From the NCBI GenBank assembly GCA_029216955.1, contig JANAVB010016199.1, positions 13,482,489-13,546,488 of the forward strand: DNA of 64,000 nt, in the 5' to 3' direction. A program made the translations under genes and the position numbers. Below are positions 1 to 12,500 of this stretch, one piece after another. Position 1 is the stretch's first letter. Each line of letters begins with the position of its first letter. Below the pieces are notes generated by a model. That model searched no databases. It was given only the letters and a program-made list of their open reading frames with translations, and was not told where the DNA came from. This DNA is from Iris pallida. Taxonomy: Eukaryota; Streptophyta; Magnoliopsida; Asparagales; Iridaceae.

Positions 1-812
1 CAGCACAGGTCAGGTTAAGATGAGGAGAAGTTGTGATACTGTTTGGACATGTCTTGCACATATGCAATATAGACCAATGGGTTGACCAGACTGGATTGTT
101 ATTTTTATAGGTGAAGCTGACATATTTTATTATTTATGTGGCTGTCATAAGCATCTCAAACCACTGCCTTTTTTCTACTAAAGCTTGATGACGTAACTTA
201 ACAACCTAGTATAAAAAGGACAACAGTTCAGTTACAAAATTACTAAAATGATTGGCCCTTATGATGTTTTCTTCTTGTACTCACTATAAACTTTATGGAA
301 CTTAGAACCATAATTGTTGCATTCTAATAAACAATTTACAAACTTAAATATATTGACAAGGTGAAAAAGAATTAAGTGTAGGATTGAACATGAACATCAG
401 CAACAATCATAAGACTAAAATCCACATTGCCTGATGCGCAAGAAAAGTGCTTGCATATACACACACTTGAAGGAGAAGTTACAATGGCAATAAAATGGAT
501 TGATTCATCTGGGTTCTGGACTAGGCAGAGATACAAAAGTACTTAGGACAAAAATTGACAACTGGATAATAGCTAGCCTATGTAACATCACTAGTGACTT
601 CACGGAAACTATTTAGAAAGAGAAACTTACCTATATTCTTCTACACTTTCCCACAACATTCCCCCACAACCTGGAGCTTAGATGACCATCAAGGCAAACT
701 GGGAGAGAAACTATAGAAAAAGGCGGAGAGAGTTGCAGCCTTCTAGGTGGTGAGAGAATGAGTTGCAAACTCAAAAAAAAATGCAATTGCGAGTAAGCTA
801 ACATAACACATA

Positions 813-1110
813 GGCTAAGTTGCACTTAAATATCCCGAATTATTGAGGGGCCACGGACGATGACAAGGGTGGTCGGAGAGGGGGAGGTGTGGGCTAGGGT
901 TAGGGTTTTGTTTTGTTTTTATTCTTTATTTATTTACTAAACATGGGGATAATATTGTCTCTTGGTCTTTTCGGTTAGGAACAACTTGCAAAACTAGTAT
1001 AGTTCTGGGTATTTAAGTGAGTATAGGGTATCAAGTTGCTAGTAAAAAAAGGTTCAGGGTATTAAAGTGTCAAAGTTCAATAATTCAGGGTATTTAAGTG
1101 CAATTTACCC
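813..1110. mobile_element. MITE with about 34-bp inverted termini (Mutator-like)
   Basis: The left end (GGCTAAGTTGCACTTAAATA) and the reverse complement of the right end (GGGTAAATTGCACTTAAATA) match over about 34 bp with four differences by eye. Flanking 9-mers TAACACATA (804-812) and TAACACACA (1111-1119) agree at eight positions, which suggests a 9-bp target-site duplication as made by Mutator-type transposases. There is no coding capacity. It lies inside an intron. Confidence 0.65.
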
Positions 1111-1544
1111 TAACACACATATTATTGAAGTAGGCTTGTTGCAACCAGATAGTAGGGAGAACAATCAAAATGAGGCTTTTAAATCCCTAAGATTAGGAAC
1201 TTTAGTGATGTAAGGGTGAACAACTTGTGGTTACTAACATGTTGAGACTTAGATCCTGAACGCAATTACGTGGATTTTGGCAACTACCCATGCGATTAAG
1301 AGTTGATTCACAACCACTCCATATATAAATAGCGTGAACCATTTTTTACAATTTATTGCATCTTGTTTCAGATTATGTTAACATATGCTAGCAAATTTGT
1401 ATGCAAATTGATCCACACACTTAGGCCGAAATATTAATAGCAGGAACATAAAAAAAACAAATTAACTCCTTAACTTTGAAGTCTGTAATTAACTATAGAC
1501 ATTAACATCAATGACAAAAGATAATAGAAATAATCATGTGTCCT

Positions 1545-1800
1545 GCAGCAGATAAACACTGGTTATTACAAAAGTTTTTTACAGAACAGCAATGGCTCGT
1601 CAATACCTGGTCCATAAATATTAAATAGTCAAGCTACATTATAGTTGAATTTGAACATCCAACATTTGACAGAGGTTTGTTCAAATATTTTAGCAGCAGA
1701 TAAACACTGGTTATTACAAAAGTTTTTTACAGAACAGCAATGGCTCATCAATAACTGGTCCATAGATATTAAATAGTCAAGCTACGTTATGGTTGACTAG
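1545..1800. repeat. Tandem duplication, about 100-bp units spaced by 148 bp
   Basis: A segment starting AGCAGATAAACACTGGTTAT and ending near CAAGCTACATTATGGTTGA occurs at about 1547-1650 and again at about 1694-1797, with only a few base changes. The spacer between copies is not repeated. It is intronic and its origin is unknown. Confidence 0.7.
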
Positions 1801-1869
1801 CTGATGGATGAGCGGAAACTCAAGAAAAGATTCCAAAGTAATGAGTTCGCTAGTCGGTACTTAGAGGAG

Positions 1870-2115
1870 GCTTTACTTGAGGATAAGGGATAATTCTTTG
1901 AGATGGTTTGGACACCTGTGGCAGGGACCAGTACATGCACCAGTTAGGAGTAGGATCACTGTTTGAGAAGTTGCGAGGAGTAGGGTAGATGAAAAAAGAT
2001 GGATTAAGGAAATAGGAAAGAACATATTGCAATTTTATTGAGGAGATGTTTCTTAACAAAGCTGAATAAAATAAATGGATTCCGTACACGACTGCAATAA
2101 GTTGGGATAAAGGCA
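1870..2115 (+). pseudogene. Decayed 3' tail of a LINE-type reverse transcriptase
   Basis: Translating + strand from about 1890 gives LRWFGHLWQGPVHAPVRSR, then after a stop RVDEKRWIKEIGKN, and finally DCNKLG. Plant LINE ORF2 proteins end in the pattern RWFGHVxRRPxxAPVRR ... KKTWxEVVKKDL ... ADPxKLGW, so this is the last part of such a protein. Several stops and at least one frameshift break it. It is a remnant inside the intron and cannot be functional. Confidence 0.6.
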
Positions 2116-2830
2116 GTGTTGTCAAGGCGCCCGCCTAGATGCTCCTAGGTGCAAATGAGGTATATCCCTTATAGTGAGTCACCTTTTATGAGGCACATTC
2201 CTCTAGCGCTTGTGCAGACGCACCTTTTAGACTATTAAGGGCCAGTTTTGGTTGAAGTTACGTTTCATCCGGGACTCCATTTGGTGCCAAATGTAATCGG
2301 GTAGCAAAACATCTTACTTTCAGATAAACATTTGCTTAAGTGTTAGTCCAACGAGCGTTCCAGAAAAAGCATTTGAGCAAACGCCAATTCCCCAAGCTAC
2401 AAGCAAACTAAACCTAAGACACAATAAATGATTCCATAGCTGACTGCAAAAAATTTGGGATAAAGGCAGTGTTGTGAGAGGCGCTCGCCTAGATCCTATC
2501 TTCCTAGGTGCAAATGAGCTTAAGGCGAGTCACTTTTATGAGGCACATGCCTCTAGCGCTCGCACATACGAGCGTATATGCCTTTTAGGCTATTAAGAGA
2601 CAATTTGGATTGAAGTCGCGTTTCATCTGGGGCCCTTTGTAGTGCCAAACGGAACCGGGTAACGAAACAGCTTGCCTTCTGGATAAATGTTGACCCAAAT
2701 GATCCATTCATTTGGGGGCTCAAATGGGTGTTTCCGGAACACTAGTCCAATGAGCGTTCCAGAAATGAGTGTGTGAACAAACACCCATTCCCCAAACTAC
2801 AATTCAAACTAAGGCTAAGACACAATAAAT
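2075..2830. repeat. Tandem pair of about 350-bp repeats with GCC/GGC-rich core
   Basis: Two diverged copies start with GGATAAAGGCAGTGTTGT (2105 and 2457) and end near AAGACACAATAAAT (about 2429 and 2828). Both carry the AAGGCGC-CGCCTAG motif common in hAT-related non-autonomous elements, and both are preceded by the LINE-tail wording CTGCAA-AA-TTGGGAT. The period is about 352 bp. I found no clean target-site duplication, so I call it a repeat rather than an element. Confidence 0.6.
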
Positions 2831-3518
2831 CTATCCCGACCTAACTGACTTCTAAATAAAAATTTTGACATCTCGAATTGTCTTTCCTAACTTCTCAAAT
2901 TCTGTTTTTTTGTTAGCTATAGTGACTTATAAAATTCTATTGATGGATTTAAAAGCCACATTTCCACTGGTTTCCCTTTTTCTTGTTGTCAACAAGCCCA
3001 TTTCATTAATATTTGTGTTATTTTAGCTTACTAGCATTTGCACAGTTTCTGCGTATATTATCAGTTGAGATCTCACGATGGGACCAGTTGCACAAACATG
3101 TGATATATTAGCTCTATCAAGTCATTTTGTGGATTGTTGAAGCTTTTCTTTACTATTCTTCAATTTTCTTACTGTATCCATATTTATGTACATGATTATC
3201 CCTTCTTGTCTCTCAGCAACATTTATCCATTTCAACTGTCTTGTCTACGTAGATTTCTATCGTCTTTATCCAAATTGCTTTTTAGGATGCATCTTACCAG
3301 AACTTGTTGATAATTGCTCACCAGAACTTGTTGATAATTTCATATTTGCTACTTGCTAGTTGTGCTATAAAAGTATTTCGTAGGATTACTTGTACAATAA
3401 TATAACTCTATAAACCCTTTTGATTTCTAGGTACATATTCCTAGTTTTGTAATTCAATTAATTTCAACTGTTTGTATGAAATAAAAGTTGATTAGAATGA
3501 TGCTTTTCTTCTTTTCAG

Positions 3519-6500
3519 GCAATTTTTCAGAGGTATCCACGGCCTGAGAAGGAATGCCAGTCGTTTTCTCTAATATATAGTGATAGATCATTAGATCTTG
3601 TAAGAGTTATTTTTTATTTAGCAACTTTTGTAGCTGTCCCACAAATGCTTTCATGCCAATTAGTCAATTCTCAGTCTATTCCACTTGATGTAGTTTATAC
3701 ATAATTTAGTAGGTAAGGTATCTTTCTTTTGTGAACTTTCTCGCTCTCATATTTACCAGATCTGCAAGGATAAAGATGAAGCAGAAGTCTGGTTTGCTGG
3801 TCTAAAAACATTGATATCGCGGAGTCATCACAGGAAATGGAGAACAGAATCTAGAAGTGATGGAATATCATCTGGAACAAATAGTCCAAGAACATATACT
3901 AGAAGAAGTTCACCAATAAGCTCCCCTTTTGGAAGCAGCGATAGCACACAGAAGGTGCTCCATTGTTCTTTCTTACATTTTGTTTCAGTAACTTTCATTA
4001 CCATTTCAAGTATGCAACTCCTTAGTCTTCTATTTACTCAGGATGGTAGTGATCCTCTTCGGTTTCGAAGTCCATATGGAAGTCCACCAAAGACTGGTGT
4101 GGACAAATCATTTTCCGATGTATTATATGCAGTACCTCCTAAAGGTTTCTTTCCTTCAGATACTGGTGCTGGTTCAGTTCATTCTTTGTCATCAGGTTGC
4201 TCAGATAGCACGAATGGCAATACAAGAGGAGTTACAACGGAAGCATATAGGGTAAGTTTATCAAGTGCTGTAAGCTCATCAAGTCAAGGCTCTGGCCATG
4301 ATGACGGTGATGCTTTAGGGGATGTTTTCTTATGGGGAGAAGGATCTGGGGAGGGAATTCTAGGTGGTGGAAACATTAAAATTGCAAGTTCTGCCAATAA
4401 AATGGATTCTTTGGTTCCAAAAGCCTTGGAATCTGCTGTAATACTTGATGTTCAGAATATATCTTGTGGGGGAAAACATGCAGCTTTAGTCACTAAGCAA
4501 GGGGAAATTTACTCTTGGGGTGAGGAATCAGGAGGAAGGCTTGGGCATGGAGTGGATTCTGACGTTTCACAACCAAAACTCCTTGATTCTCTTGTCAATA
4601 TGAACATTGAACTTGTAGCATGCGGGGAGTACCATACTTGTGCGGTTACACTATCTGGAGACCTCTACACATGGGGTAATGGTACATTTGGGATCCTGGG
4701 GCATGGAAATGAAGTTAGTCATTGGGTCCCAAAAAGAGTCAACGGGCCCTTGGAGGGCATACATGTTTCGTCCATTTCCTGTGGACCTTGGCATACAGCT
4801 GTAGTTACCTCTTCAGGGCAGCTTTTTACTTTTGGCGATGGGACTTTTGGTGTTCTTGGTCATGGAGATCGATTAAGTGTCTTGATACCTAAGGAAGTAG
4901 AATCTCTGAAGGGACTACGTACGGTACGAGCAGCATGTGGTGTTTGGCATACTGCTGCAGTTGTAGAAGTTATGTCTGGAAATACTAGTTCTAGTAATTG
5001 TTCTTCAGGGAAGCTGTTCACATGGGGAGATGGTGATAAATTTCGGCTTGGACATGGTGATAAGGAACCAAAACTTGTGCCTACTTGTGTTGCTGCTTTA
5101 GTTGACCCAAACTTCTGCCAAGTTGCATGTGGGCACAGTATGACAGTTGCACTTACTACTTCAGGCCATGTTTACACAATGGGCAGTACTATGTATGGTC
5201 AGCTTGGAAATCCTCAGGCAGATGGAAAACTCCCTGCCCGTGTCGAAGGAAAGCTGTCAAAGAATTTTGTGGAAGAAATATCTTGTGGTGCTTATCATGT
5301 TGCAGTTCTGACTTCAAGAACTGAAGTGTATACTTGGGGTAAAGGAGCAAATGGCAGATTAGGTCATGGTGATACTAGTGATAGAAATTCCCCGTCATTG
5401 GTTGAATCTTTGAAAGACAAACAAGTTAGAAGTGTTGTATGTGGTACCAATTTCACTGCAGCAATCTGTATACATAAATGGGTGTCTGGCATCGATCAAT
5501 CTATGTGCTCAGGATGTCGCCTACCATTTAATTTTAAAAGAAAACGCCACAATTGCTACAACTGTGCACTTGTGTATTGTCACTCTTGCAGCAGTAAAAA
5601 GTCTCTTAAGGCTTCTATGGCACCAAATCCAAACAAACCGTATCGTGTTTGTGATGGTTGCTTCAATAAGCTTGCAAAGGCCTTGGATAGTGACCCATCA
5701 TCTCATTCTGCTACAAATAGGAAAGGAAGTGTTGTTCAGGGATTCAGTGAGATGATGGAGAAGGAGGAGAAGTTGGATTCAAGATCTCAGGTGCAGATCT
5801 CCGGATATTCTTCCATGGAGTCATCTAAGCATAAGAGAAACAAAAAGTTTGAATTCAATGGTAGCCGTGTATCTCCAATTCCAAATGGAACCTCACATTG
5901 GGGTGCCCTAAACATCTCAAAATCTTTAAATCCAGTGTTTGGGTCATCAAAGAAAATTTTCTCCGCTTCAGTACCTGGGTCAAGAATTGTTTCTCGTGCG
6001 ACTTCGCCCAAATCAAGAAGAACGAGTCCCCCTCGTTCTACAACACCAACACCAACTCTAGGAGGACTTATGTCTCCAAAGTTTGCTGTAGATGATGCGA
6101 AAAGGACAAATGATGGCCTAAGCCAAGAAGTTCTTCGGTTGAAGGCACAGGTACATAATTACCTAATAAAATGCGCCTCTGCACACCCTTGCTTTCTTTG
6201 CTGCTATCCCACTTATTCGAGTGAGTTAATAATCAATACTGTTTCCATATTATATATCTTATATTTGACTTTGCCTTCAAAAGGAGAAGTCATAACTTAT
6301 GGAGAGAATGTCTAATGTCTTTTTGTATGTAAGCCAAGCAGTGTTTGACATACATGTAAGGTTCCAATACTATGTTGCACGGGAATGGAATCTGCATGCC
6401 GCAAGACAACACATACAAACAAAGGGACACAGACATCACTTCATTTTTGTTGTCTTATTTCAGTTTTGGCACTAACACGTCTCTGACATTTCACTGACTA

Positions 6501-9500
6501 TATTAATTTTGAATGTCCATGCTTTCTAGTTCCTATACCAAATATATTGGAAACATATGTTTGAGCCTAATTTTGCTGGAGACTTTCGTCAGAAAATGGA
6601 ATCCAATTGTAAATTCTTGAAGTTTAGCATGTCTGCACTCTGCATGATGCTGTCATAACCAGTGTTGCCTAATTCGTCACCCCCTACGTCCCACGAATTG
6701 GGACAAACGACCCCGAACGGGGTCCGTTTGCGACCCAGGTCACCAAATTTTGCGACCCGAACGAATTGGGACGAACGACCCCGAACGGGGTGCGTTCGCG
6801 ATCCAGGTCGCCAAATTTTGCAACCCAGGTCGCCAAATTTCGCGACCCGAACGAGGCTCAGGCGGCCGCCTAGGCGGTGCTAGGCGGCGAGGCGGCCGCC
6901 TAGTTGCAGGCGATAGGTTTGAAAATCGGCCGCAGCAGCAGTATCGCAAAAAAGAAAAAGAAAAGAAATAGAAGCAGCAGCAGCCGCCGCGAGAAAAAAA
7001 ACAGAAGCAACAAGTACCTTATTCTTCTTCTTCTTCACGTTCTTCTTCTTTTTCTTTTTCGTTTTCCTGTTTTGGGAGCTGTGAAAACATCGGGAGTAGC
7101 GAGTTCTTTTTAGGGGTCTTTTGAGTCTTTTTTTTTTTTTTTTCTTTTGAGTCTTCTTTGTAGACTTTTGAGTCTTTTTTCTAGGCCTTTTGGCCCTAGG
7201 AGCAGTGAAAAAAAAATCAGGAATAGTAAAAAATCGAATAAACAGAAATTAACAGAAATTAAGTAATATAAACAAAATTAATATATAATATTTTTTTATT
7301 ATATTATATTTGTTGTCATATATTTTCAATATTTGTTGGTTAATTAATCATTTTTTATTTTATTTTTATATAGTGTATACTTCTATATAATTGTATATGG
7401 TATAAAAGACGACCTAGATAAAAACGAACAACGATCCCAAATAGCGTACCGAATAAGCCTACCCCCACCGCACCACATACCGGCTGAGGTACCGTACTGC
7501 GTACCCGTACCCGTACCACGTACCAAAGCGACCCACGATCCTGGTAACATTGGTCATAACCTCTTGTTCTCAATTGGTGATTATTTATTGATACAGCAAC
7601 ATGCAGAAAACACTTTCTAGCCAACTCAGTTGATTATTGAAGAATCATATTTGAGAAAGATTTTATGTTCCTGATATGTACAATTATAGTAGCTGATTAC
7701 CCTCCAACACGAGAAAGTATGTGACATTTGAAAAAGACATTTGAGGAAGTATATCCTTCTCATCTTACTTCACCTCTAATCATTTGAGCCTGAGTTCCAT
7801 ATCATGTTTCATATCCCATCCCATTTCCCTATTCCGGTTAATGGTTTGCTGGACCGTCATCCTACCCAAAAATAAAACTGGAACTGATTCAAAGTCTAAT
7901 AGTTTACCCATAAGAGTCAGGTAATTGTCAGTTTGCTTCTGGTCCATGGTCAGTCCATATGTTATAGTGATCAGGTAAGATTTCCAGCCTTGCTTATGCT
8001 GCAAGTTGTTAAATTATTAAATCACTTCTGTTGTGTCTTCATTGACCCTAAAGACTTCTTTTAATGTTGAACATTTTATACTAAATTACCAAAGTTTAGC
8101 TAGAGAAAATACATTTCTCCAATTTTTTGTACTGCCAAGAACTTCTGATATACTATGCATCATACATATATGTACATTTCTCCAATGTTTGTCCATGCGT
8201 TTTGGTCTTGTTTGGCTTTTAGACATAATACACATTTGGGTACTCATAACATCACCATTTACCATACTATTAACACTCTTCTAGTTATAGGTTTGGCAGA
8301 TGTGTTTCATATTGTTCTTCTATTTTGGACGCATATTTTAATATGTTCAAATTACCATGGTACTTACATGGTGCTACTTATAAGTTGAACAAGTATACAA
8401 GGTGGAGAAGAGCTCCGGGTGATCATTTCACATAGTTATAATTTGAACTCTGTGCTAGGTATTTCACTTTCTTTACATTTTGGTTTTAATATAACGTTGG
8501 GAAACCTTATTTCCAATGAGTCTAGCACTCAGTTTATCTTTCTGTTTCTATTAAAACCAGTTAATGTTTAATTTTTTGAGATAAGTTAATGTTTAATTTG
8601 TTGGAAGGATTATGAGTAGTCATTTTTTTTGTAGGTTGAAAATCTTACTCGCAAGGCCCAACTGCAAGAGGTTGAATTGGAAAGAACTACTAAGCAACTG
8701 AAGGAGGCAATTGCAGTTGCTGGGGAAGAAGCTTCCAAATGCAAAGCAGCCAAGGAAGTAATTAGGTCGCTTACAGGACAAGTAAGATGATTTGATTTGA
8801 GATACAAATAGATTTGTATCATGCTTATCCCCTTTTGCTAAGTATAGGATTAAATAATCTATTATCAGTAATGATTGGTAGGAAGATCTGAAAAGATCTT
8901 ACCAATTGCATTCTCTATAAGATTTTGAGTCTTTTTTGGTACCAAAATACAAATAGGTACTAAGGTATGTGGTTTATACCAAGAGCACATAGTAATTTAG
9001 ATATCCCAAGCTCTAACTTGTTTTTTTTTATCGCGTCTTTAAAATTTTAGGCTCTGATGATCGTAATATCCTGTACTTCATGGATAAAATAGTTACAAGG
9101 AAAAAGTTTAACCCCTCAATCTAGGTCTAGGATCAGCAAAATGTGACTGACCATTTTATGTTCATTTGGAAAGAAGTTCAATGAAACGGAAAATCTTGTC
9201 AAATTATTTCACTTTTGGTAAATCGCAGAAAACACCTTAAGGACCACAAAACTCACCTACTGGTAAAGTTGGAAAGTGAAGTCTCAACCATTTGAACTAT
9301 GCTTGAAACAGTTAACTAGGGCACCTTGTGCCAATTGTTTTAGAATTAGGGCCAATTTCAGTATCCCCCGAGGTTACGAATGCAGGACCTCAGCTTCCCA
9401 CGCCAAAGGCAGCTTCAACCATTTGATTGCCCAATCCTTGGTCATGATGTGACAATTATGTGAGTGAAAGAGTAAACCCCTCCACCACCACAACCCCAAC

Positions 9501-12500
9501 CTTAGGTAAAGATCTAGGAAGTTACATTTTAATGCTTAGATTTAACTAAAAATTGAAAAAAAATTCCAAACCAACCCATCTTCATTCTTCATCACTGTCA
9601 CCTCTAAGCACCACACTGACCACAACGGCCGTCACCTCTCAAAACCTTAACCTTGACCTAGAACACCATCACTGGCACATATCACCGTCTTACGCAATCA
9701 CTATCCCCCAAGGTTTTGAATGCAGGGCCTAAGCTTCCCCCACCAGAGGCAGCTTCAACCATTTGGTTGCCCAAGCTTTGGCCATGATGTGACAATTATG
9801 TGATTGAAAGAGTAAAATCCCCATAATTAGGTAAATGGTCTAGGAAGTTACATTCTAATGCCTACATTTAACTAAAAATTGAAAAAAAAAAAATTCCAAA
9901 CCAACCCATCTTCATTCTCCATCATTGCCACCTCTAAGCACCACACACTGACCACAATGGCTGTCACTCTCAAAACCTTAACCTTGACCTACAACACCAT
10001 CACTGGCACATATCACCATCTTACGCAATCAGTATCCCCCAAGGTTTTGAATGCAGGGCCTAAGCTTCCCCCACCAGAGGCAGCTTCAACCATTTGGTTG
10101 CCCAAGCTTTGGCCATTATGTGACAATTATGTGATTGAAAGAGTAAAAATTCTGTAACTTTAGGTAAATGGTCTAGGAAGTTACATTCTAATCCCCTATA
10201 TTTTAAATAAAAATTGAAAAAAAAAATCCAAACCAACCCATCTCATTCTCCATCACAGCCACCTCTAAGCACCTCAGCCACCACAACTGCCATCACCTCA
10301 CCATCAAAACTCTAACCTTAACCTAGATACCATCACCATCACTGGCACATATCACCATCTTACCCAAACCATAATCTTAACACATGTACCACTTTCTTTC
10401 CCTCCCTCTCTCCTCCTCCCTCTTTCCTATTCTAGTCCGAAGAACCTTTACCGTCGGCAGACCTGAAGGGCATCTGCTAGCCTCCTGCCTGCAGATGCGC
10501 CCCACTTGGGCTGTATTTTTAACGAATCTTCCTTGGAGATATCTGTAGACTGGAGGTCACTGGTGTAAGGTTGTAAAAGTTTCTACGCGGTAGTCGGACT
10601 GGCACATGTTGCCTAGCACCTAACGGCTTAGTTCTTGGTTGTCCACAAAAAAGGGTAAAAAACTGCGTAATATTGCCCATAGATCCCAAATAACCTGCAT
10701 AGTGGGGCACATGAACAGACTAAGGGCATTAGGTGAGCGCCTAGGCGTGCATCTGGTGGGCACTGGACGCCTAGCCGCTGCCTAATCCCGAGTTTTAGAA
10801 CACTGTGCTGGTTGCAGTCTTGACCTACCGCAGATCTAGTGATGGTTATTTGGGACTCAACCATGATAGGAGGGGCCGGAGAAGGTGGAGAGGGTTGGAG
10901 AGAGGGATAGAGAGGTAAAGGAGTTAAGGTTAGGGTTTGGAGGAAAATTTGAGGCAAGAAATTCTGGTGGTTGTTTTGGTGTAGTGATTAACTGTCCAGT
11001 GAGGTAGAAGGAAGAAGATAAATTAGATTATTTTTGGAAAGATGGTTTTGGAGAAACTATCACAGAAAATACATCAAAAATGTTTAGATGATCTTTAAGT
11101 ATTGAGCAATTTAAAAATTGACAGTACTGATACGTCTCAGTCATATCATGTTGGATTTTGAGTTGGACTGATCCAAAGTTGTATGTATGAAATTGGTAAA
11201 AGCCAATATCTCTGTTCGAGCAAACATTGGGATGTTCTGATCAACGTTTCAAGTTGGTAATGGCCCCAAACAATTTGAAATTGTTAAAACTCTTCAAACT
11301 ATTTTTACAATTGACCACATTGGTGAAAATGTTCTGATATTTTTCAAGAATTTCAGATGTGAAAAAAATTCTCCCTTGCTTCTTCCCCAAGAGCTCTGCT
11401 AACACAGGCGTCTTACCTCGCTTGAGCTGAAACAATTGAATTAGCCGAGAGTTCTTTCACTGTAGAAAGTTAATTCAAGGGCGAAAGCTAAGGAAGGCTG
11501 TTTCCAAGGACGGCAGGCGGGATAAATAAGGTGTGTAAGGCAGGGCCAAAGAAGGTAGACGGAGAAGGTGGAGAGGGTTGGAGAGAGGGATAGAGAGGTA
11601 AAGGAGTTAAGGTTAGGGTTTGGAGAAAAATTTGAGGCAAGAAATTCTGGTGGTTGATGTTCTGATCAACGTTTCAAGTTGGTAATGGCCCCAAACAATT
11701 TGAAATTGTTAAAACTCTTCAAACTATTTTTACAATTGACCACATTGGTGAAAATGTTCTGATATTTTTCAAGAATCTCAGATGTGAAAAAAAATCCTCC
11801 CTTGCTTCTTCCCCAAGAGCTCTGCTAACACAGGCGTCTTACCTCGTTCGAGCTGAAACAATTGAATTAGCCGAGAGTTCTTTCACTGCAGAAAGTTAAT
11901 TCAAGGGCGAAAGCTAAGGAAGGCTGTTTCCAAGGACGGCAGGCGGGATAAATAAGGTAAGGCAAGGCCAAAGAAGGTAGACGGAGAAGGTGGAGAGGGT
12001 TGGAGAGAGGGATAGAGAGGTAAAGGAGTTAAGGTTAGGGTTTGGAGGAAAATTTGAGGCAAAAAATTCTGGTGGTTGTTTTGGTGTAGTGATTAACTGT
12101 CCAGTGAGGTAGAAGGAAGAAGATAAATTAGATTATTTTTGGAAAGATGGTTTTGGAGAAACTATCACAGGAAATACATCAAAAATGTTTAGATGATCTT
12201 TGAGTATTGAGCAATTTAAAAATTGACAGTACTGATACGTCTCAGTCATATCATGTTGGATTTTGAGGTGGACTGATCCAAAGTTGCATGTATGAAATTG
12301 GTAAAAGCCAATATCTCTGTTCGAGCAAACATTGGGATGTTTTGATCAACGTTTCGAGTTGGTAATGGCCCCAAACAATTTGAAATTGTTAAAACTCTTC
12401 AAACTATTTTTACAATTGACCACATTGGTGAAAATGTTATGATATTTTTCAAAAATGGGACAGAAACTAGCATAAACGTCTAAGAACAAAGCCGAATTGC

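Larger units (their letters stand above)
1..3518 (+). other. Intron of the PRAF-type gene upstream of the first visible exon
   Basis: No PH-domain N-terminal exon can be seen before 3519. The exon there starts in mid-domain after a good acceptor (polypyrimidine tract and CAG at 3516-3518), so this stretch is most simply read as one long intron. It contains a Mutator-type MITE (813-1110), a duplicated segment (1545-1800), a decayed LINE tail (about 1870-2115) and a tandem pair (about 2075-2830), described separately. I see nothing specific in 1-800, 1113-1540 or 2831-3518. Confidence 0.6.

Noticed and set aside
6151..6315. C-terminal extension of the main PRAF exon up to a stop at 6313-6315
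   Set aside because: A GT donor at 6151 and the downstream exons (VENLTRKAQ and BRX) match the family. The extension is intron sequence.
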